Positions 34,484-42,925 are shown, counted from the first letter of the stretch. The stretch is DNA of 64,000 nucleotides from Agaribacterium haliotis (GCF_002312815.1 NZ_NKQJ01000001.1:372126-436125); one strand, 5' to 3'. Notes: a model not told the origin generated them from the letters alone. Made by a program: numbers and translations.

Positions 34484-35569
34484 ATGCTAAACCGACTCCT
34501 AGTTACCGGCGGCGCGGGTTTTATCGGCGCCAACTTTGTATTGCACTGGCTGCAGCAACACCCCAATAGCGAAGTTACCGTGCTTGATGTACTGAGCTAT
34601 GCGGGCAATCGCAGTAATCTCCACCAAGTCGAAACACTCGAGAACTTCAGTTTTGTGCACGGCGATATCTGTGACCAGGCTTTGCTTGAAGAGCTGCTCA
34701 AACAGAAAGCCATTAACTGTATTGTGCACTTTGCCGCCGAGAGCCATGTCGACCGCTCTATCAATGCGCCCGAAACCTTTATTCAAAACAACGTTGTCGG
34801 CACCCAGCGCCTGTTGCAGGCGGCCAAAAAACTCTGGCTCGATAACAGCGATAAGAACAAATACGGCGATATTGAGCACCGCTTTCACCATATCAGCACC
34901 GATGAAGTCTTCGGCAGTTTAAGCAGCTCGGCCCCGGCATTTAACGAAAACAGCAACTACCAACCTAATTCACCCTATTCTGCCAGCAAGGCCGCAAGCG
35001 ACCACCTTGTAAGAGCGTATCAGCAGACCTATGGCCTAAAGTGCAGCCTTTCTTACTGCAGCAATAATTACGGCCCAAGGCAGTTTCCGGAAAAACTGAT
35101 CCCCCTACTTATTCTTAATATCCTGCAAAACAAACCGTTACCCATCTACGGCGACGGCCAACAAATACGCGACTGGATACACGTTAACGACCACGTTCGC
35201 GGCATTGAACAGATCTTGCTCAACGGCAAAGCCGGGCAAAGCTATAACCTGGGTGCGAACAAAGAAATAAAAAATATCGACTTAGTCAGCGCAGTGTGTA
35301 AAAGCATGGATCAGCAATTTGCTGCAAATAAAAACTTTGCCCAGGACTTTCCCGAAGCCAGAGCCGCCATCGCCGGTAACAGCCAGTCACTTATCCGCCA
35401 TATTCAAGACCGCCCCGGCCACGACAGGCGCTATGCACTCAATACAAACAAAGCCAAAAAAGAGCTGGGTTTTAGTAGCAAGATAGGTTTTGAACAGGGC
35501 ATCAATGACACCATAAATTGGTATCTAAATAACAAAACGTGGTGGCGAACTATTTTAGCAGTGGCTTAA
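34484..35569 (+). CDS. dTDP-glucose 4,6-dehydratase, isolated paralogue
   Basis: Extended short-chain dehydrogenase of 361 residues. Motifs are VTGGAGFIGANFVLHWL, the catalytic STDEVFGSL, YSASKAASDHLVRAY and the RfbB-like CSNNYGPRQFPEKLIPL. It closely resembles the rfbB product at 45847-46947, but differs in details such as Phe for Tyr in STDEV(F/Y)G and a short insertion before the catalytic segment. It stands alone between sRNA 2 and the cysN terminator, 9 kb from the rhamnose genes, so it may be a spare copy or act in a different sugar route. A strong terminator follows. Confidence 0.88.
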   Translation: MLNRLLVTGGAGFIGANFVLHWLQQHPNSEVTVLDVLSYAGNRSNLHQVETLENFSFVHGDICDQALLEELLKQKAINCIVHFAAESHVDRSINAPETFIQNNVVGTQRLLQAAKKLWLDNSDKNKYGDIEHRFHHISTDEVFGSLSSSAPAFNENSNYQPNSPYSASKAASDHLVRAYQQTYGLKCSLSYCSNNYGPRQFPEKLIPLLILNILQNKPLPIYGDGQQIRDWIHVNDHVRGIEQILLNGKAGQSYNLGANKEIKNIDLVSAVCKSMDQQFAANKNFAQDFPEARAAIAGNSQSLIRHIQDRPGHDRRYALNTNKAKKELGFSSKIGFEQGINDTINWYLNNKTWWRTILAVA

Positions 35570-35660
35570 GCAGCACTATAGTGATTAGTGCCCAGCGCAC
35601 AGCTAAGGCCAGAAAAATCTATTCCCCAAAAGCGCCGTAACAAAAAGCCCAATACCCCTA

Positions 35661-35707
35661 AAAAAAATGCGGTTCCGATCAAGCTGTTGATCGGAACCGC
35701 ATTTTTT
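35661..35707. terminator. Strong bidirectional terminator between the rfbB paralogue and cysN
   Basis: A perfect stem of about 21 bp (35662-35682 with 35687-35707) around GCTG, with A-run and T-run at its foot. It serves both convergent genes. Confidence 0.93.
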
Positions 35708-35725
35708 ACAGAGCCTAAAGAGGCA

Positions 35726-37453
35726 TTAAGCGAGGCGTTTAAATTCTCTTAGCTTACGCAGAACCTGAGCAATAATTTCATCTTGCGTTTGCTCAGCTAC
35801 GCTGATGCTGATATCGGCCTCGGCGCCAACATCTTTGCCAAGCGCCAGGGTCAAGGTCGCAGACTCATCAAGCTGAGCGTAAAACGCAGCGCGCGAATCG
35901 GCTTCTTTTGCACTTAAATCGGCAACAACAAATAAACCGGCATCCAACAGCGCAGAACATACCCCGGCTTCGGCTGAGGGCACAACGTAGGTTGCCAAAC
36001 CACTAGCAAACAAGGCTTTTTCGAGCTCCGCCGCATAACCGCTGGCTGCGTCACCGTATACGCACAGCGCTGTCGCTTTTTGACCAAGGCTCGCCTCACG
36101 TGTTTGGCGATTTAGCTCAAGCTTGTGCCAGGCAGCCTGCTCTTGATCAAGCGCTTCAACCACCATTGCCGCGCCGACGGTCACGTTTGTTAAACGATCA
36201 ATGAAAATTAGATTCCCGGTATGGCGACTTTGCTGATAAGCATCAACACATACGGCCTCGGTCAATTCCAATTTAACGCGGGCAATGCCGTTTAACGGCA
36301 GCGACTGAACCGCACTTTTTTCAAGTGTATTCACATCCACCTGGTACTCAATATCAGTGACGGTACCACTAACTTCGGCCGTGCCAACTTTCACGTAATA
36401 GCTTTTGCCAACTTCCAGCGCATCTTCGTGCATCCACACCACGTCAATCATCATTGCATTAACAGGTTTAACACTGTCGTTGGCTGCAACAATCATATCG
36501 CCACGGCTGATATCGATTTCATCGTTTAAGGTCAAGGTAACTGCATCACCGGGATAGGCTGCATCGATAGTACCTTCGTAAGTCACCACCTCTTTGACCG
36601 TAGATTTTTTATGCGAAGGCAGCGCCATTACTTCATCACCGGCCTTAAAAACACCGGCGGCAACCGTGCCACAAAAACCACGGAAATTCAGATTCGGGCG
36701 GTTTACATACTGCACAGGAAAGCGCTTGCTTTCGGTGTTTTCATCGTCGGCAATATCGATACTTTCAAGGATGTCCAAAAGTGGCTGGCCCTGATACCAC
36801 GGGCTCTTTTCACTTAAACCGGCAACGTTATCGCCATCTAAGGCCGAAATAGGAATAAAGGTAAATTCCGGCTGGCTCGGTAAACTTTTGGCAAACGCTT
36901 CGTAATCGGCTTGAATTGCGTCGAATTTCTCTTGCGAGAAATCGATTAAATCCATTTTATTTACCGCAATAACAAAATGCTTAATACCAAGCAGCGAGCA
37001 AATAAAGCTGTGGCGACGCGTTTGTGTTTGTACACCGTAGCGCGCATCAATCAACAAAATCGCCATCGACGCCGTCGACGCACCCGTCGCCATATTGCGC
37101 GTGTACTGCTCGTGCCCCGGGGTATCGGCGATGATGAACTTGCGCTTGTCGGTAGAAAAATAACGGTAAGCAACATCAATAGTAATACCCTGCTCACGCT
37201 CACTCTGCAGGCCATCAACCAACAACGCCAAGTCAATTTTCTCGCCGGTGGTACCATGAGTTTTAGAATCCTTAGAAATCGCCGCCAACTGATCTTCATA
37301 GATCATTTTGGTGTCGTGCAACAGGCGGCCAATCAGTGTGGATTTACCGTCATCAACGGAACCACAAGTAATAAAACGCAGCAAATCTTTTTCTTCATGC
37401 TGCTTCAAATATTGATGAATATCTTCTGCAATCAGATCACTTTGGTGAGACAT
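35726..37453 (-). CDS. cysN: Sulfate adenylyltransferase subunit 1 with degenerate APS-kinase-like tail
   Basis: GTPase subunit of ATP sulfurylase, which with CysD makes adenosine phosphosulfate. The GTP-binding motifs are intact: [34 protein letters not shown] and VNKMDL. At 575 residues it lies between plain CysN (about 475) and the CysN-CysC fusion (about 630). The last 115 residues resemble CysC in outline ([16 protein letters not shown] and [14 protein letters not shown]), but the ATP-binding loop GLSGxGKST is replaced by GDAASGY and the middle substrate-binding part is missing. It should therefore not phosphorylate APS. cysD lies upstream, with a structured repeat in the 218-bp gap between them. 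Confidence 0.94.
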   Translation of the reverse strand: MSHQSDLIAEDIHQYLKQHEEKDLLRFITCGSVDDGKSTLIGRLLHDTKMIYEDQLAAISKDSKTHGTTGEKIDLALLVDGLQSEREQGITIDVAYRYFSTDKRKFIIADTPGHEQYTRNMATGASTASMAILLIDARYGVQTQTRRHSFICSLLGIKHFVIAVNKMDLIDFSQEKFDAIQADYEAFAKSLPSQPEFTFIPISALDGDNVAGLSEKSPWYQGQPLLDILESIDIADDENTESKRFPVQYVNRPNLNFRGFCGTVAAGVFKAGDEVMALPSHKKSTVKEVVTYEGTIDAAYPGDAVTLTLNDEIDISRGDMIVAANDSVKPVNAMMIDVVWMHEDALEVGKSYYVKVGTAEVSGTVTDIEYQVDVNTLEKSAVQSLPLNGIARVKLELTEAVCVDAYQQSRHTGNLIFIDRLTNVTVGAAMVVEALDQEQAAWHKLELNRQTREASLGQKATALCVYGDAASGYAAELEKALFASGLATYVVPSAEAGVCSALLDAGLFVVADLSAKEADSRAAFYAQLDESATLTLALGKDVGAEADISISVAEQTQDEIIAQVLRKLREFKRLA

Positions 37454-37559
37454 AATCGTTTCTCGTTTAGTGTTGAGACCGGAAGCTCGTATCCAATCTC
37501 ACAATTCTCTTTGCTTAAATCTCTCGACATAAAATCGAATGATTAGCGTAGGTGTCGCA

Positions 37560-37646
37560 GCCAGCGTGGTCGCTTTTGGCCGCGAAGAAGCGGAGTTTAC
37601 ACGCAGTAAATGAGCATTCTGAGCGGCCAAAAGCGGCCGCGATGGC
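37560..37646. repeat. Second type of arm-and-core repeat, in the cysD-cysN gap
   Basis: Arms of 24 bp (37560-37583 and 37623-37646, three differences) enclose a 39-bp core that contains TTTAC-ACGCA-GTAAA. Its architecture resembles the dual-GGA repeats, but the core sequence differs and has no CANGGANG loop. I recall similar cores in other marine gammaproteobacteria, unverified. Confidence 0.65.
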
Positions 37647-37671
37647 AAGTAAACTAGCTAAGCATCGATTT

Positions 37672-38580
37672 TTAGAAATAGCCTTCGCGTTTTTTCTTCT
37701 CCATTGAACCGCTCTGGTCGTGATCAATCGCACGCCCTGAACGCTCTGAAGTCGTCGTCAGCAACATTTCCTGAATAATCTCAGGCAGAGTCTCAGCCTT
37801 AGACTCAACCGCACCGGTCAGCGGGTAACAACCCAGAGTACGAAAACGCACCCACTTCTCTTCGGGTACTTCGCCCTCTTCCAACGGCAGGCGCTCATCA
37901 TCGACCATAATCAGCATGCCGTCGCGCTCAACAACCGGGCGCGGGGCGCTGTAATACAGAGGCACAATCTTGATGCTTTCAAGGTAGATGTACTGCCAGA
38001 TATCCAGCTCCGTCCAGTTCGACAGAGGGAAAACACGGATGCTCTCACCCTTGTTTACACGGCTGTTGTACAGGTTCCAAAGCTCTGGGCGCTGGTTTTT
38101 AGGGTCCCAACGGTGATTTTTATCGCGGAAGCTATAGACGCGCTCTTTTGCACGGCTCTTCTCTTCATCGCGACGGGCACCACCAAAAGCAGCGTCAAAC
38201 TGGTACTTGTCCAGCGCCTGCTTCAGGGCCACAGTTTTCATAATATCGGTGTACTTCGCCGAACCGTGATCAAAGGGGTTAATGTTCGCCTCTTTGCCTT
38301 CTTGGTTGGTATGAACCAGCAGCTCCATACCCACTTCTTCGGCCATCTTGTTGCGAAACTCAATCATCTCCTTAAATTTCCACGTAGTGTCTACGTGCAG
38401 CAAAGGGAAAGGAGGCACACCAGGGGCAAAGGCTTTGCGAGCCAGGTGCAGCATAACCGCACTGTCTTTACCAATTGAATAGAGCATGACGGGGTTATCA
38501 AACTCCGCCGCAACCTCACGAATAATGTGAATAGACTCGGCCTCAAGCTGCTTGAGGTGAGTACGTCTGGATTCATCCAT
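37672..38580 (-). CDS. cysD: Sulfate adenylyltransferase subunit 2
   Basis: Catalytic subunit of ATP sulfurylase, 302 residues. It belongs to the PAPS reductase-like PP-loop family: the loop is [19 protein letters not shown], and [21 protein letters not shown] and [17 protein letters not shown] are conserved. It activates sulfate together with CysN, whose gene follows on the same strand. It diverges from a LysR-type regulator gene 145 bp away, which may control it. Confidence 0.97.
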   Translation of the reverse strand: MDESRRTHLKQLEAESIHIIREVAAEFDNPVMLYSIGKDSAVMLHLARKAFAPGVPPFPLLHVDTTWKFKEMIEFRNKMAEEVGMELLVHTNQEGKEANINPFDHGSAKYTDIMKTVALKQALDKYQFDAAFGGARRDEEKSRAKERVYSFRDKNHRWDPKNQRPELWNLYNSRVNKGESIRVFPLSNWTELDIWQYIYLESIKIVPLYYSAPRPVVERDGMLIMVDDERLPLEEGEVPEEKWVRFRTLGCYPLTGAVESKAETLPEIIQEMLLTTTSERSGRAIDHDQSGSMEKKKREGYF

Positions 38581-38665
38581 TGCTTAGACCTTTATCAGAC
38601 CTGACTAAAAATTTGGCTGTGCATTATACGCACAAAAGCAGCATTCAGAAATCCGATTAAAGCGA

Positions 38666-38695
38666 TGCATAATATCGATTATACTGACGCATAAT
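38666..38695. promoter_or_regulatory. Candidate LysR-type operator between cysD and the regulator gene
   Basis: GCATAAT occurs at 38667-38673 and again at 38689-38695, 22 bp apart (two helical turns). The first copy is part of the palindrome ATAAT-ATCG-ATTAT (38669-38682). This position between divergent genes is usual for LysR-family binding. Confidence 0.45.
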
Positions 38696-38725
38696 CAGCA
38701 CAAACAAAACACACGCAGCTAAATA

Positions 38726-39610
38726 ATGAAATACACCCTGCGCCAACTCGAAATCTTCCTTGCCGTCGCCCGCCACCAGAGCATTAGCCTCGCGGCAAAA
38801 GATCTAAATATGTCGCAGTCTGCGGCCAGCACAGCCTTGCAGGAATTTGAGAAACGCTATGAGCTGCAACTATTTGAACGCAGCGCCAAGCGCGTGCGCC
38901 TGAACCAGCAAGGCAGTAAGCTGCGCGCCAAGGCCGAACGGCTGCTAAATGAAGCCCAGGATTTTGAAAACGAGCTGCTCAATTACGAGCAGCAAGAACA
39001 ACTGCGTGTCGGCGCCAGCCTAACCATTGGCAACTACCTGGCGTTTAACTACTTAGCGCGCTTTAACCAACTCTACCCCGAAGTAAAGGTCGATATCCGT
39101 GTCGGCAGCTCGCCGGAGATCATCAGTAAAGTTTTGAACTTTGAAGTCGACATAGGCCTAATTGAAGCCGAGGTTCACCACAAAGATCTAACGCTCAGCC
39201 CCTGGCGCCCCGACAATATGCTTGTTTTTTGCGCGGCCGATCACCCAATGGCGCATTGCACAGAACTAACAGACAAAGACTTGCTCAAAGCCGAGTGGAT
39301 TTTGCGCGAACCCGGCTCGGCGCACAGGCAAACCTTCGATAAAAGCATGAGCGACCTGCTCGCCAAGCTCAATATCCGCGCCGAACTGACCCACAACGAA
39401 GCCATAAAAAACGCCGTTAAAGCTGGCCTTGGCCTTGGCTGCCTCTCTGAAATTGCCGTCGCCGATGAAATAAAACTCGGCAGCCTCAAAGCCCTGCCAC
39501 TAAAAAAACGCCCAATGCGGCGCCACTTTAATATCGTCAAACAGCGCCACAGTGCGACAAGTAAAGCGGCTGAGCGCTGGTTGGAGTTGTGTTTGAATAA
39601 AGTTGGCTGA
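38726..39610 (+). CDS. LysR-family transcriptional regulator, YeiE-like
   Basis: A 294-residue LysR regulator. The N-terminal winged helix is MKYTLRQLEIFLAVARHQSI, followed by AAKDLNMSQSAASTALQEF; the effector domain spans about 90-290 (LRVGASLTIGNYLAFNYL). It looks closer to YeiE than to CysB or Cbl. YeiE-type regulators have been linked to sulfite and sulfur metabolism, and the gene is divergent from cysD, so control of sulfate activation is a fair inference. An intergenic palindrome at 38666-38695 is the likely operator. Confidence 0.85.
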   Translation: MKYTLRQLEIFLAVARHQSISLAAKDLNMSQSAASTALQEFEKRYELQLFERSAKRVRLNQQGSKLRAKAERLLNEAQDFENELLNYEQQEQLRVGASLTIGNYLAFNYLARFNQLYPEVKVDIRVGSSPEIISKVLNFEVDIGLIEAEVHHKDLTLSPWRPDNMLVFCAADHPMAHCTELTDKDLLKAEWILREPGSAHRQTFDKSMSDLLAKLNIRAELTHNEAIKNAVKAGLGLGCLSEIAVADEIKLGSLKALPLKKRPMRRHFNIVKQRHSATSKAAERWLELCLNKVG

Positions 39611-39667
39611 ATAAGAAAAACCGGCGGGAACTACTGCGTTTAGAAAAATTTCGCCATCAAAATAGGC

Positions 39668-39729
39668 CTTTTATGAGTAGCATAGCACCCATAAAAGACG
39701 TTGACAGCACATTTATGCCCCCATAAAGT
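39668..39729 (+). promoter_or_regulatory. hipA: hipA promoter with two inverted-repeat operators
   Basis: TTGACA (39701-39706) and TAAAGT (39724-39729) are spaced by 17 bp. TTTATG-CCCC-CATAAA (39712-39727) overlaps the spacer and -10 box, and CTTTTATG ... CATAAAAG (39668-39675 and 39690-39697) lies upstream with the same half-sites. This is a typical autoregulated toxin-antitoxin promoter. The predicted start of transcription falls at or next to the hipA ATG at 39736, and no ribosome binding site is present, so the mRNA may be leaderless. Confidence 0.65.
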
Positions 39730-39735
39730 ACCCAT

Positions 39736-41055
39736 ATGAATCGTTTATGTGTACAAATCTTTCTGGGCAAGCAGTGGCATGACGCCGCTGAAATTTCTTT
39801 TGATAAACCCGAAGCCGGTCACCAGGGGGCAACAAAGCTTGATTATTTAGCCCCCTTTGTTATCGATCATATGCATGCCCCAAACAGCGCCGGCGCCGTG
39901 TTGAGCTGTCGCTACCCGGTGGACTTCACAAGCCATACCGAAGCGCAGTGGCCTGCGTTTTTGCTTGATTTGCTACCGGGGGGCGAAGGCCGCAGGCGCT
40001 GGGCAAAACGCCTGAATATTAGTACCGGCCTAAGTGGCGAGTTTGAATTATTAAAACACGCCAGCGCCAACCCGGTAGGTAACCTGCGTATTAAAGAAGC
40101 GGCTGCGTATCAATCAAAAATCTCTTCTACATTACCGGATTCAGGCGGAGAGCTTCAGCCAATAAATGAGCACCCGGGTTTTAGCAAAGCTGAAATCATC
40201 AACAAACAAGAAGGTTTTATAGAATACGCATATCAACGTGGCGCAGCCGTTAGCGGAGCGACAGATGTGCAAGGCGAAGCCCCCAAATTTCTCTTGGTTC
40301 GCGACACTCAAGACCGCTGGCACGCCGAAGGCGCAATCAGCGACAGTAAAATAAGAGACCACTGGATTGTAAAATTCCCTCGCGGTAAAAAACCGGCCGA
40401 CACTAAAGTGTTAAAAAATGAAGCGCCCTATCTTGAAGTGGCAAGGCAATTCCAACTAAAAGTTGCAAAGCCACTGGAGCTACACGAGCAAGCGCTGTTT
40501 ATTCCACGTTTTGATCGCTTACAAAAAGACGGGCGGACAGTGAGGCTGGCCGTCGAATCGCTCTACTCTGTCGCAGGCATCGCCCATTTTGGGCAAGCCG
40601 CCAGCCACGAACAATTGTGCCAAGCATTGATGGCACATACGGCCCCAGACAAGCATTACGCCACGGCTCTGGAATATATAAAGCGCGACATACTCAATAC
40701 AGTTATGGGCAACACCGATAACCACGGCAGAAATACAGCTATTCTGCGCAATCGCACAGGCGATTGCGAACTAAGCCCCCTCTTTGACTTCGCCCCCATG
40801 TACCTAGACCCCGAAGGTATTGCCCGTGTAACCCGATGGGACAAAGACAAAGAACACGCTGGCCGCCCAAACTGGAAAGCCGTTGTCAATTTTTTTGAAC
40901 CCTGGGCAAATACACAGCAACTTGAGCGGGATCTAAATCCACTCACAGAAGCTCTGCAACAGCTCGATAAAACCATGCACGCACTTGGCATAGACCAAGA
41001 CATCATCACTCGTTGCAGCAAAGCCAGCCAAACAGCCCTACAAACGCTAAGGTAA
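39736..41055 (+). CDS. hipA: HipA-family serine/threonine kinase toxin
   Basis: A toxin kinase of 439 residues. HipA of E. coli phosphorylates glutamyl-tRNA synthetase and induces dormancy. The N-terminal HipA subdomain (about 1-110) is followed by the kinase fold with the glycine-rich segment AAVSGATDVQGEAPKFLLV, the catalytic loop VMGNTDNHGRNTAIL and the metal-binding LSPLFDFAPMYLDPEG. All look intact. Unusually, the toxin gene precedes the antitoxin-like gene, which follows after 7 bp. No ribosome binding site precedes ATG 39736. The gene lies at the edge of a region full of toxin-antitoxin remnants. Target specificity is unknown. Confidence 0.88.
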   Translation: MNRLCVQIFLGKQWHDAAEISFDKPEAGHQGATKLDYLAPFVIDHMHAPNSAGAVLSCRYPVDFTSHTEAQWPAFLLDLLPGGEGRRRWAKRLNISTGLSGEFELLKHASANPVGNLRIKEAAAYQSKISSTLPDSGGELQPINEHPGFSKAEIINKQEGFIEYAYQRGAAVSGATDVQGEAPKFLLVRDTQDRWHAEGAISDSKIRDHWIVKFPRGKKPADTKVLKNEAPYLEVARQFQLKVAKPLELHEQALFIPRFDRLQKDGRTVRLAVESLYSVAGIAHFGQAASHEQLCQALMAHTAPDKHYATALEYIKRDILNTVMGNTDNHGRNTAILRNRTGDCELSPLFDFAPMYLDPEGIARVTRWDKDKEHAGRPNWKAVVNFFEPWANTQQLERDLNPLTEALQQLDKTMHALGIDQDIITRCSKASQTALQTLR

Positions 41056-41062
41056 CGCTGAC

Positions 41063-41386
41063 ATGCCTAAAGCTAAAATCGAAAAACTCGACCCCGAACG
41101 CTTTAACAGCCAAAAACGACAGTTACTTAATAAAATTCCAAGCGGTGAACTCAGCATCGGCCAAGCCACCAAACAGATGCGCCTATTATTAGGCATGACA
41201 CAAGAAGAGTACGGCAAGCGCATCGTCGGACTTTCAAGAAAGGTAGTTAGCGCCATCGAAAACGACAAACACAACCCAGAACTAGAAACCCTGCTAAAAA
41301 TTGCTAAACCGTTTGGGCTGAATATTGGCTTTGTAAAATGCGAGACAAAGCCCGAACCCCAAAGATCTAGCAAGCGGATAAAATAG
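41063..41386 (+). CDS. HipB-like helix-turn-helix antitoxin
   Basis: A 107-residue protein with an XRE-type helix-turn-helix at about residues 32-88 (QMRLLLGMTQEEYGKRIVGL, then SRKVVSAIENDKHNPEL). It starts 7 bp after hipA and is presumably its antitoxin and the repressor that binds the palindromes upstream of hipA. The N-terminal 30 residues and the basic C-terminus (SSKRIK) are outside the HTH domain. The reversed toxin-antitoxin order is notable; ordinary HipB comes first. Confidence 0.85.
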   Translation: MPKAKIEKLDPERFNSQKRQLLNKIPSGELSIGQATKQMRLLLGMTQEEYGKRIVGLSRKVVSAIENDKHNPELETLLKIAKPFGLNIGFVKCETKPEPQRSSKRIK

Positions 41387-41422
41387 CATTAGGCGGCGCT
41401 AGCAGCAGCGGCAGCCTAACGC

Positions 41423-41451
41423 TTACCAACAACGTAACAACTGGCTATAAT
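41423..41451 (+). promoter_or_regulatory. Promoter of the interrupted antitoxin gene
   Basis: TTACCA (41423-41428) and a perfect TATAAT (41446-41451) are spaced by 17 bp, just before the ATG at 41457. Confidence 0.5.
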
Positions 41452-41456
41452 CAGTC

Positions 41457-41705
41457 ATGCAAATGTAGGCAATCCACAGCGGGCAGCTTATCAGGGAGTT
41501 TACACAGGGCCGGGCCGCAGAGCAGGAAGGCACCAGCATCAACCAATTTGTAACACTTACAGTGGCAGAAAAAATAATGGCTCTGGAAACCAGCTCATTC
41601 TTTGAAAAACGCTCGCAAAGTGCAAACCTAGACGACTTCAGGGAAATACTCACCCGCAAAGGGGGAAGCCCCCCTCTCGACGAAGACCAATTGGATGCCA
41701 ACTAA
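41457..41705 (+). pseudogene. Ribbon-helix-helix/HicB-type antitoxin gene with a nonsense codon
   Basis: ATG CAA ATG is followed by TAG at 41466-41468, after which the same frame is open for 78 codons to TAA at 41705. The downstream product contains EGTSINQFVTLTVAEKIMAL and ends in GGSPPLDEDQLDAN, typical of small CopG/HicB-like antitoxins. The start of the DNA-binding strand is degenerate. A good promoter precedes it. No toxin gene is adjacent. Restart inside the frame is unlikely, since no good internal start codon is seen before the conserved part. Confidence 0.7.
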
Positions 41706-41755
41706 TCATTAAGATTAACCACCTAAGCCCCAGCTCTGCCTAGCCATACCCTAAA

Positions 41756-41780
41756 CACTCGCTACGCTCGCGGGGCAAAC
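41756..41780 (+). repeat. 25-bp direct repeat, left copy
   Basis: 24 of 25 bases match the copy at 43122-43146; it begins CACTCGCT and ends GGGGCAAAC. The two copies bracket the Phd/ParE and orphan-fragment segment. Confidence 0.65.
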
Positions 41781-41810
41781 TTTTGCAGCGACCTCCGACC
41801 CGCAATCTAG

Positions 41811-41840
41811 ATACCGGATCAAGTCCGGCATGACGGGTAT
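41811..41840. repeat. Small palindromic repeat of the CCGGATCAAGTCCGG type
   Basis: ATACC-CCGGA-like nested inverted repeat: CCGGA, loop TCAAG, TCCGG inside ATACC ... GGTAT. Sequences of this kind are widespread dispersed repeats in proteobacteria. Confidence 0.5.
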
Positions 41841-41901
41841 GGATGTGACTACCCCTCGCATACCATCATCGCCCCACCAACTTACCTCACAGATGCAAAA
41901 A

Positions 41902-41925
41902 TGATTAAAATAATCAAAATGATCA
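41902..41925 (+). promoter_or_regulatory. Operator of the Phd antitoxin gene
   Basis: TGATTA-AAA-TAATCA (41902-41916) followed by TGATCA (41920-41925) directly upstream of the ribosome binding site; a likely site for repression by Phd itself. Confidence 0.55.
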
Positions 41926-41940
41926 CTTTTGGAGGGCTCC

Positions 41941-42189
41941 ATGGAGACTTATAGAGCATCTGATGCAAAGCGTGAATTTGGCGAACTGCTGTTAAAGTCA
42001 CAATCAGGGCCAGTAAGCGTTACACGTAATGGAAAGCCAGTCGCCGTTGTACTGTCTGAAACAGAGTATCAATCTTTGAAGCTAAACGCTCTTCGTGCAG
42101 CCTTAACCGAAGGCGAGCAGAGTGGTTTTGAACAAGGCTTATCTGCTGATGGAGTCAAAGCCATAGCGAGACAGAGACTGCAAAAATAG
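41941..42189 (+). CDS. Phd/YefM-family antitoxin
   Basis: Antitoxin of 82 residues, apparently intact. The Phd fold shows YRASDAKREFGELLLKSQSG and PVSVTRNGKPVAVVLSETEY; the C-terminal tail would neutralise the toxin. The start is fixed by a GGAGGG ribosome binding site at 41931-41936, five bases before ATG 41941; an in-frame TTG at 41929 lies within that region and is rejected. The stop overlaps the GTG of the following ParE-like gene (TAGTG), so the two were translationally coupled. The toxin gene is now broken, leaving an orphan antitoxin. Confidence 0.88.
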   Translation: METYRASDAKREFGELLLKSQSGPVSVTRNGKPVAVVLSETEYQSLKLNALRAALTEGEQSGFEQGLSADGVKAIARQRLQK

Positions 42190-42455
42190 TGCGACACATA
42201 AAGAAGTCAAAGCTTGCAGATGTAGACCTGATCGATATTTGGCAATACTCCTTCGAACAATGGGGGGGCTGAAAGTGCCGACAGCTACATTGACGATATT
42301 TTTTCTGCCCTCGAATCCATCTCGAACAATCCCGATTTAGGTACAAGTGTGACCTACGTGCGAAAGGGCTATCGAAAATTGCTGTTGGCGCCCACGCTAT
42401 TTTTTACTTTTGCCAGGAAGGCGAGATCAGGAAACACTCAACCAGCACGGCCTGA
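42189..42455 (+). pseudogene. ParE/RelE-family toxin gene with two frameshifts
   Basis: From GTG 42189 the frame reads KSKLADVDLIDIWQYSFEQW and then hits TGA after a run of seven G at 42262-42268. Removing one G restores AESADSYIDDIFSALESISN and VRKGYRKLL. Near 42385 a missing base must be supplied to give GAHAIFYFCQEGEI, which is back in the original frame and ends at TGA 42455. Together these give an almost complete ParE-like toxin of about 88 residues. The last conserved segment (VRILHQRM in the family) is lost where another gene fragment joins. Slippage in the G-run could be a sequencing error, but the second lesion makes a true pseudogene more likely. Confidence 0.8.
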
Positions 42456-42925
42456 ACAAAAACTACCTGCAACAACTTAGCGAACGCGTTGGCGCACTGC
42501 GTGAAGCCGAAGCACAGTGGGCCGAGCAACAACAAAACGCCTACGACATGCGCGACAACCTGCTACGCAACTTCCGCTACGCGTTCAGAAAACACCAAGA
42601 CCTACTCGGCCGCGTAAGCCACATCGCCGACGGCAACAGCCACGCCGACATGATTCAAGACCTAAGCACGCTCGCCGCACTGGGCCGCCAACACAGCGAA
42701 GCCCTGCAAGCCATCAACTTCGACCTGGCACGCCTGGACCAAGCTGCCACCACCGCCGACAAAATCGCCACCTTGCTGGCAAAAGCCAACGGAGACAAAC
42801 TCGGCGGCAGCAGCGGTCGCGAACTGCACGACAAAGCCTACACCTACCTAAAAGAAATCGTCGACGAAGTACGCGCCTGCGGCAAATACGCCCTATACAA
42901 GCAACCCACAAGGCTGATTGGCTAG
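42432..42925 (+). pseudogene. 5'-truncated gene for a helical protein of unknown function
   Basis: An open frame fused out of phase to the ParE remnant; it has no credible start codon of its own. It begins LNQHGLNKNYLQQLSERVGA and continues as a mostly helical, charged protein of about 160 residues (RDNLLRNFRYAFRKHQDLLG, HADMIQDLSTLAALGR, KAYTYLKEIVDEVRACGKYA). It looks like the C-terminal part of a longer protein that I have seen only as hypothetical. Base composition is G/C-rich compared with the Phd gene beside it, which suggests a separate origin. Confidence 0.6.
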
